Shown one piece after another: positions 56,909-64,000 of a stretch of 64,000 nucleotides of DNA. Position 1 is the stretch's first letter. Every line of letters starts with the position of its first letter. The notes under the pieces were generated by a model that was not told the DNA's origin, did not search any database, and worked only from the letters and a program-made list of their open reading frames with translations. The stretch is taken from positions 551,128 through 615,127 of the forward strand of contig MSJH02000792.1 in the NCBI GenBank assembly GCA_001931875.2, given 5' to 3'. Both the position numbers and the translations under genes were made by a program. This DNA is from Byssochlamys sp. IMV 00236 (taxonomy: Eukaryota; Ascomycota; Eurotiomycetes; Eurotiales; Thermoascaceae).

Positions 56909-58951
56909 ATGGCTACAGATATAAGGACCGCGGAGCTAAAGTCTCCAGTGGATATTGCGGAGTATCTTTTCACGCGTCTGCGTCAGCTGGGGATCAAGTC
57001 GATTCAGGGTGTTCCCGGTAAGTATTCTCTATCATTTACTGAAAGTTCGATTTTATAGACTAGGTAACTAATGTTACTCTGACAGGCGATTATAACCTGG
57101 TTGCTCTGGACTACATCCCCAAATGTGGTTTGAAATGGGTTGGAAATTGTAATGAATTGAATGCTGGTGAGTGCTTTTTTAATCGAAAAAACAGATTCAA
57201 CGCCTTGAACGTAATTTGATTATAGCTAATTATTACTTCTCTTGCGAACAGGTTACTCCTCAGACGGATACGCTCGAATCAACGGCATCTCAGCTATCAT
57301 CACAGCCTTTGGAGTCGGGGAATTATCCGCCATCAACGGTCTCGCAGGCGCCTATTCAGAGCACGTTCCCGTCGTCCACATTGTTGGTCAACCAAGCACC
57401 GTCTCTCAGAGAGATGCCATGCTCCTTCATCACACACTTGGCAATGGTGATTTCAACGTCTTTTCTCAAATGAGCGCAAGCATCTCCTGCGTCGTGGCAA
57501 AGATCAAAGACGCATATGAAGCTCCCATCCTGATCGACCATGCGCTCCGCGAGTGCTGGATCCAGAGTCGACCGGTGTACATTGCTCTCCCGACAGATAT
57601 GGTCCAGAAGAAAGTCGATGGAGAGCGTCTGAAGACGCCTATTGATTTGAAAGAACCGGAGAATGATCCCGAGAACGAGGATTATGCTGTTGATGTCGTA
57701 CTGAAGTATCTCCACGCGGCTAAGAACCCGGTCATTCTCGTTGATGCCGGTGCTATTCGTCACCGCGCACTTGACGAAGTGCATCGTCTGATGGAGGTCT
57801 CGAATCTACCTACTTTTGTCGCGCCTATGGGCAAGGGTGCCGTTGATGAAACCTTGCCCAACTACGGCGGTGTCTACGCCGGAGATGGCTCGAATGAGGG
57901 TGTGCGGGAACGAGTCGAAGGCGCAGACTTGGTCCTCAGCATTGGAGCACTGAAGTCTGATTTCAACACGGCCGGTTTCACCTACCGCATCAGTCAGTTG
58001 AACACCATTGATTTCTACAGTGATCGGATCCAAGTCCGATACTCGCACTACCCGCAAGTCAGGATGAAGGGTGTGCTCCGTAAGGTGATCGAGCGGATGG
58101 GCAAGCTGAACCTCCAACCTGGACCAGTTCCCTCGAACAAGGGACCCAATGGCAACTTAATCCATTCGAAGGATGTGCCCATCACGCACGTCTGGCTCTG
58201 GCCGGCTGTCGGCCGCTGGCTGCGCGAGAACGACATCGTCGTTACAGAAACTGGTACTGCCAACTTCGGGATCTGGGAGACTAGATTCCCGAAGAACGTT
58301 ACTGCTATCAGCCAGGTTCTCTGGGGTAGTATCGGTTACTCTGTCGGTGCGACTTTGGGAGCTGCTCTGGCGGCCAGTGAACAGGGAAAGCACCGAACCA
58401 TCCTCTTTGTCGGAGATGGCAGTTTCCAGATGACGGCGCAGGAAGTCAGCACCATGATCCGGCAGGAATTGAACATAATCATGTGAGTAATCTCCCATTT
58501 GTTCCTATATATCGATATGTGAGATATCTAAAGCTGACTGCATAAGCTTCGTCATCTGCAATGACGGCTACACCATCGAACGCTATATCCACGGCTGGGA
58601 GGAACAATACAACGACATTCAGCCCTGGAATAACAAGGATCTCGTTCCTGCCTTTGGCGCCAAAAAGGGCCATTACAAGACATACCAAGTTAGAACAGTC
58701 AGGGAGATTGAGGATCTATTCGCCAACGAGGAGTTCTCCTCCGCTCCTTTCTTGCAGGTGAGTTTATACTGCCCATCTTCTTTCCTTTAAAACCGATTCT
58801 ATAGAATCTGACTGATATCCGGCTCTAGTTCGTGGAGCTCTATATGCCCAAGGATGACGCGCCCATGTCTCTGAAGTATACTGCGGAGGCAGCAGCGAAG
58901 AGGAATGCGCAGCCAACGACAGCTATGGATGAAGCTTTGCTTCGGCGATGA
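56909..58951 (+). CDS. Pyruvate decarboxylase
   Basis: Thiamine-diphosphate enzyme converting pyruvate to acetaldehyde and CO2 in ethanol fermentation, cytosolic. Exons 56909-57017, 57086-57166, 57252-58482, 58547-58757, 58829-58951; 584 aa. Motifs: N-terminal [32 protein letters not shown] with the catalytic Glu in [22 protein letters not shown] with the His pair, and the ThDP/Mg motif [18 protein letters not shown]...[12 protein letters not shown]. The sequence fits the Aspergillus PdcA group well, but these fungi have several PDC genes and I cannot say which this is. All joins are in frame with 64-85-nt introns. Confidence 0.93.
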
Positions 58952-60445
58952 TTTGGGGTGACGAAGTTTCCCTTCTTTTCACTAATGATGCTCTTTCTTT
59001 CCACCTATACTTCTCTTTCTTTTCTGGATTTTTTCCGAGAACCAAAACCAAAAAAAGAAGATTCTCATGATATGATCTGTATAGATATATAGTTTAGGCT
59101 CTAAGTGGATAATTTATTTACTAATGTCAATCCATGTCCTCAAAGAAAAATTAGTAGCTTAGCTGTTCGTGATGTGGATTAGGGACTAGTCTTCTCTTGA
59201 AATATCCACATGGAACAGTAAACTATGCGGATTAAGCATATTGACCTAACCACCTCTTCAAATAAACAATAGTAGAACATGACACACCAGCATCACCATG
59301 GACCCATTGAGATCAGCTATAGGAAATAGATCGCAATGAAAACAAGGGTTAGATATGGCGTGCCTATACCGAAATTGGAACTACAACGAGGTCGGCGAAC
59401 ATCCCCTCCCGATCCGCAGAGCTCTCTGGCCGCGGGTTCGGTCTATGAGGGGATGAGTAGCGTGATCGCGATCAATACACAACAAAATTTAAACTATTGG
59501 GATTCTCATAAATATCTAGGTAGTGTAGTGTATGTAAGTAAGTACCTAAGGTACTAGTACTGAGAATACACGCAGTGTAGCATACGAGAAGGCAAAAAGA
59601 AAGCCTTGGGCTCGTGACGAGAAGAGATTTATAGCTTCAAAGGCATTCTTCTATGATAGCTTTTGTTTTTAGCACTCATGAATTGAAGAGCCGGCAGTAG
59701 CCGAGGAATGGGTTCTGTTTGGTTTCGTATTCAATGCTGGGTTGATGCTACTCGATGCCAAGCGCACATCTCATGCTACCTATCCTTCCTAGCATAAGTA
59801 GCATCATCCAGAGAATGGAAAATCCAAACTAAACTAAGTCCACGTGTGATGCTGAAACGAAAACAAAGCTTCCCCGGTCGAGCAATCCACGCTATCTTGA
59901 CTAGGTAGGTAGGTAGCTAGGATGAAAGCTATCGGGGATAGCTGTCATCGACGTCATCTCATTCGACTCCTTAACACGGATCGCATGTTCGAAGCTCTTT
60001 ACCTTTCCTTCGGGTCCAGTCGATGCTCACGGGCGGAACCGAACAGTCCACTTCTGCTCTCTTCACTTGCGTCCTCTCGTAGAATTTCTCTGCTCCTCTT
60101 TTTGATCTCATGGTGATTGAGAACCCCCGGCAGAGCTTATGATAACGCCCCCCCGCACGAGGTAGCTTTACCTAGGTACTTACCTATTCTGGTACTTAAT
60201 GATGCGATGATGCGATGCGTCCCTGATGAAGGACCGTGAGTGAGAGGCTTGAGCATGAGTCGTATGCATACGTGCATCTTCACCGTCTTCTTAACAGATG
60301 GATACTGGATATTACGAATTTGACCTATCCAGGAAAAAAAAGTATATCTACTTATCATTCCTGATTTTGTTCGCGATATTCTAACCACCACCTTCAGCTC
60401 TCAGACAAAGCCATAAAAAAACAGAGCATCTGTTTTTTGGAATCC
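58952..60445. other. Intergenic between PDC and RING gene
   Basis: 1.5 kb. It begins with a T-rich PDC 3' UTR. CTAGGTA motifs occur at 59516, 59901 (as a ctaggtaggtaggtagctagg run) and 60172. Short frames only. Confidence 0.45.
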
Positions 60446-61144
60446 ATGAACAGCACAAATACCACGTCGTCGATGTCGTCGCAAGACTCCGACCATGGCG
60501 GCATCGACCATGTCGGGATGATTGTTTCGTTCTCGATCTTCTCCTTCTTGGTTTTGGATATCATTGTGTATGTTTTATCTTATTCCGTTTTATTTCTCTA
60601 AAGAGAAGGAAGAAAAAAAAATGAGATAGAAGTCCGAAACTAATTCGTACCAGAATCTCCCTCTGGACATGCCACCGTTTCGGCCGACCAGACGTTCTCG
60701 CGCGTGAACGTCTCAAGTTCAAAACATCATCCAAGGAATCGCGACTACAGAAACTGCAAAAGGTTGCACCGAAAGAGTCCTTTGACACATGGTGGAAAAC
60801 GCTTAAATCCGATCTGCATCTATCGAGCGAGGTGGATGGCACGTATGTGTGGTATGTATCGCGTTTTATGTATATACATACGATCATGTATATATCCCTC
60901 ACACGGATAGGAATTTAGCTAATGTAATGATATTCCCCTCTACAGCGCGATATGTCTCGATGCCGTGTCGAGAACCCAGACCATTCACGAATTGAAATGC
61001 CGTCATGTCTTTCACGATGTATGTCTAGAACGGTGGTTTCTCGAGTGCCATTTCACGTGTCCAATGTGTCATGCTGTTTTCTATAAGGATCTCGGTGGGG
61101 ATCGGGATGAGGGAGAAGAGAGGAGTGTGACCGATATGGTATAA
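60446..61144 (+). CDS. Membrane-anchored RING-H2 protein (putative E3 ubiquitin ligase)
   Basis: Exons 60446-60567, 60654-60851, 60946-61144; 172 aa. One N-terminal transmembrane helix (about 24-46, GMIVSFSIFSFLVLDIIVIS) follows a short Ser/Asn-rich lumenal or extracellular segment. A basic linker (RERLKFKTSSKESRLQKLQK) leads to a C-terminal RING-H2 finger: CAIC, then CRHVFHDVC and CPMC, with W in LERWF. The second exon has two possible donors 11 nt apart; only the downstream one (60852) supplies the first zinc Cys (TG|C). Resembles small fungal ATL-type ligases; substrate unknown. Confidence 0.8.
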
Positions 61145-63348
61145 CGAAGAGTTTGGTGATGATTTTACTGCTGGTTTTGTATAGTATGTATAAATCCTAT
61201 CTAGCGTCGTTGATGTCTTTATCCCCTCCTTTTGGGATTGCGATAGATACCCCTGTGTAATAGTAGGTATGTTACTGAAACGATGACCTGCGTCAAATGT
61301 ATGTATGTACCAATATCTGAAATCCAATTTAGAATAACTTGGATCCTCGAAACCTCGAATAACACTTTATTTCCGAATATTGAATTCCAGACAGACGCAC
61401 AGTTGTGACTGCGATCTTTCCCTTCAAAAGGCATCAGGCAAAGAATCCGATCGGCTTAGCCGGTCGAATACTTACAAGCGCACTACGAATCACCACGGAA
61501 AAAATCGGTTATTAAGAAAAGAAAAAATAACCGAAGCTGGCTGCGGTCAAAATCTATAGATCTATCTAGTGACCGCGAAAAATAAACTAATAACTAAACC
61601 AGATACTCCACGAAAACAGAACCGCAACTCCATCCCGGATCCAAAAACACCGAAGACTTGCCGAGCATGAGGCCACGCCGGGTGGTGCATCTCCCGGGGA
61701 GTCGGTTTCGCAAGTAAACTAGATAGTAGATAACTAAACTAGTCGATAATTGAACTATCTACCTTCTCCCTACATAGTAATAATCCAATAGTTAACTTAA
61801 TACTATTACCCCAAGGAGCTCTCGGCCGCAGCCGCTGTCCGTCCGGGACGACAATTGGAAACGAAAAAAAAAAAGAAACGAGTGAGCTGTCAAGATCTTC
61901 CTTTTGGGACGTCCCATGGACTTGTGACCGGCTTTGTCTACTTACCTAGCAGCCGTCATTAACAAACTAACTATTATCCCTTTTTACACCACCCCCGGAA
62001 AGGCAGTCAAAGGTACCTATCTACCGTTGAACTCACGGACCAAGAGTCCACGATAGCTCTCCACTTGATGATCGACAACTCTGGAGTTTGAAAATCCTAA
62101 AATAGTATCCCTGATGATGCAAAACAGGAGGAGCTGGAGGAGCTTTTCTACATACTTCACATCCCTAACTAGTCCAACTTGATTATTTTGGGTTTAATCT
62201 GGCTGCAAAGTCTAAGTATTATAGATGCTCCGATGTGATCTTTCGGACATAGAACGGCAATTCGCAGACCGTTGGACAGAGTACACTGGTTCCTCACAGT
62301 ATTCACACGTCTCCATGCTTCTGTATCAACTGCCGGCAGGAGCTCCGTATTGCCGCATCGTCTTGATTTCAGGAGAAAGGGCCCAAATCGGGTTGATACA
62401 TCCGATCATCCTTTACCACTCCAGATGCGACACAATGGCACGAGATAGAGGCCATTTCCGACGCAAGCGATGCGAAATAGACAAATGTACGCAGTAATCA
62501 CACCCCTGTATAGAGTAAGAAGTCTCGAACCAAAGCTCTTCGGCGGCGGGCGCCGACCGGCTCTTCCGACCAGGGTTCCCACGACGAAATGCATTCCATC
62601 CCATACCATGCCATGCCATACGTTACCTACTATACCCAGTAATAAGTTAGTAGAACTAAACCAATTTCAATGCAGGAGACAAGATTGGTGGGCTGGAATA
62701 ATCTTGAGGGTTTTTTTTTTTTTCTTTTCCTTTCTTTTTTCCCCTTCTCTCTCCCTTGCTTGATAGCATATGATCGCCGTCTGATCTGACAAGGGGGGGC
62801 CACGAGAACTAACTGAACTGCCGGAAACACGAACTAGTTACAGCACGATAACGACGAATGGATCCATCAGGTGCTAACTAAGCAGATAAGGAGCTGATTC
62901 ATCACGCTTGACGTTCCATGTGATCGAATCTAGAACTCAGACAGGGGTATATGCATCGGGGATTTGAGGAAAGATGGAAGAAAATGAACGAAGAGAAGGA
63001 AGAAAACGTGGGACGCGCGTTGTATGATCATGATGCCTGATGCTGGCTCTAAGGCCAACGTTCGGAGAACGGATGTCGTTATCGAAGCGTAAGGCATTGA
63101 TTTTTTTCTGATCGGTTTTTTATTCCTGGTATGTACGAGTAGGTGGGGAGTAGTAGATGGAGAGATAGATATAACTATTCCGCAAGACTCCTTGGATGAT
63201 TCCACTCAGTCAAGCTATCAAATGTTTCAGCAAGTGTCAGAATCTCTCATACAAAGCCACATATATACTACTCCTACTACTCCTAGTAGTGCACACAAAC
63301 CAGTTCTCTCCAAAACCACTCCTTCCAACCAAAATCACAACCACAACC
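61145..63348. other. Intergenic, no gene recognised
   Basis: 2.2 kb. An ATG-initiated frame of 90 codons at 62225-62497 lacks a recognisable domain and I did not call it. Simple sequence includes poly-A at about 61863-61875, ccatgccatgccatac at 62598-62614 and a T tract at 62710-62750. The last ~50 bp before 63349 is CA-rich, as in many fungal leaders. Confidence 0.4.
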
Positions 63349-63756
63349 ATGAGAATCCACCGTCTAGCTGCTCTAGGCAGCATCTCTAGCACCCGAAAAC
63401 CTCAACAGCTCAATCCTCAAAAACAACAACAGCAACAACCACAACCACCACAACTTCCAGCGCAAAAACACACCGCAACTCCCGGACCACAAGCAACTCC
63501 ACAAATACGTCTCCCCTACCCACGAACACGACAAGATTTCCTCGCCTACCGACTCAGCGGCATCTCCCGCCACAAGCTCTGTCAGGAGTCTTCAGATCCC
63601 GAACATGACCTGCGTCGCTACGTGGGCAACGCAGCTGTGAATCGCGCTTCGGTGGACTGGGTGCATCACGATCTGATGCGGAGAGTCGATGAGATCGAGG
63701 AGCGTCAGAGACAAGTCATGGCTGGGATAGAAGTTATGCATTTAGAAGCTGTTTGA
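63349..63756 (+). CDS. Small hypothetical protein with Gln/Pro-rich N-terminus
   Basis: Single-exon frame of 135 aa from the ATG after a CA-rich leader. The N-terminus MRIHRLAALGSISSTRK is basic and without acidic residues, possibly a mitochondrial presequence. A Gln/Pro low-complexity stretch (QKQQQQQPQPPQLPAQ) follows. The C-terminal ~75 residues look like a real folded or helical domain (TRQDFLAYRLSGISRHKLCQ, VGNAAVNRASVDWVHHDLMRR, VDEIEERQRQVMAGIEVM). I do not recognise the family. No intron is needed. Confidence 0.6.
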   Translation: MRIHRLAALGSISSTRKPQQLNPQKQQQQQPQPPQLPAQKHTATPGPQATPQIRLPYPRTRQDFLAYRLSGISRHKLCQESSDPEHDLRRYVGNAAVNRASVDWVHHDLMRRVDEIEERQRQVMAGIEVMHLEAV

Positions 63757-64000
63757 AGTGAGTTCTGGCTGTAATATATTTGCTTTTCGAATGCCATGCT
63801 AATGCCATGATAGACCGAGATCCGAAATGAAAGAATCAAAAGCATCGTGTTTCGTGATCCTCATACCGGGCAACTACGGCCGTCTCGAGATCAACTGCAT
63901 ACAATATCAGCGCGGATATGGGAAAGGTCGGATGACGAGGGAAAATATATCCCTTTTTCTACGGTGTCTTAATAGCGAAGGTGTAAAGGCGTCTTTTTTT
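63757..64000. other. Window end, no gene seen
   Basis: Presumably the 3' UTR of the small gene. Nothing else visible before the edge. Confidence 0.4.

Noticed and set aside
62225..62497. 90-codon ATG frame between the RING gene and the last gene
   Set aside because: No recognisable domain, overlapped by frames on the other strand; cannot be supported.

Overview
The window comes from a filamentous ascomycete, most likely Aspergillus or a close relative in the Eurotiales. Genes carry many short GT-AG introns (about 48-150 nt), often with CTAAC-type branch points. The gene families are fungal: a Rom2-type Rho1 GEF, a Cdc11/AspA septin, Sho1, an SskA response regulator, the RO10 dynactin subunit and a V-ATPase c' proteolipid. 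From memory (not checked), several of these genes lie close together on A. fumigatus chromosome 5, so most of the window looks like a conserved syntenic block.

Layout. 1.1-8.7 kb: pkaC2 (-), V-ATPase c' (-), rom2 (+). 11.0-18.7 kb: septin aspA (-), PROPPIN hsv2 (+), RES-complex protein ist3 (-), dynein light intermediate chain (+). 19.5-22.5 kb: membrane-anchored spermidine-synthase-like protein (-) and a CCDC97-like protein (+). 23.9-30.3 kb: HAL-type kinase (+), ACSF2-like acyl-CoA synthetase (-) and a single-exon SET protein (-), a more accessory-looking block. 31.1-35.1 kb: UBA/UIM protein (+) and dynactin p24/RO10 (+). 36.05 kb: a 20-N assembly gap. 37.5-47.7 kb: sho1 (+), a PQ-loop protein (+), a decayed pogo/Fot1-type transposon and sskA (+). 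50.5-59.0 kb: SREBP-type bHLH factor (-), a GAPDH (-) and a divergent pyruvate decarboxylase (+). 60.4-63.8 kb: a RING-H2 protein (+) and a small unknown protein (+).

How the genes relate. Sho1 and SskA are the two input branches of the HOG osmostress MAPK pathway and sit about 6.5 kb apart. Rom2, septin and PKA act in wall integrity, polarity and nutrient signalling. A dynein and a dynactin subunit are both present. The bHLH-GAPDH-PDC trio is the most suggestive local module: a Tyr-type bHLH factor, the family that controls glycolysis in yeasts, lies beside a GAPDH/PDC pair that shares a 1.9 kb divergent promoter. That promoter holds a perfect inverted repeat of ATCACCC. A functional link is inference only.

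Exon structures were worked out by hand from splice signals and protein-family fit. All joins keep the reading frame, but none is confirmed by transcript data. I found no convincing tRNA, rRNA, CRISPR, virus or secondary-metabolite core gene, and no clearly new multi-gene system.
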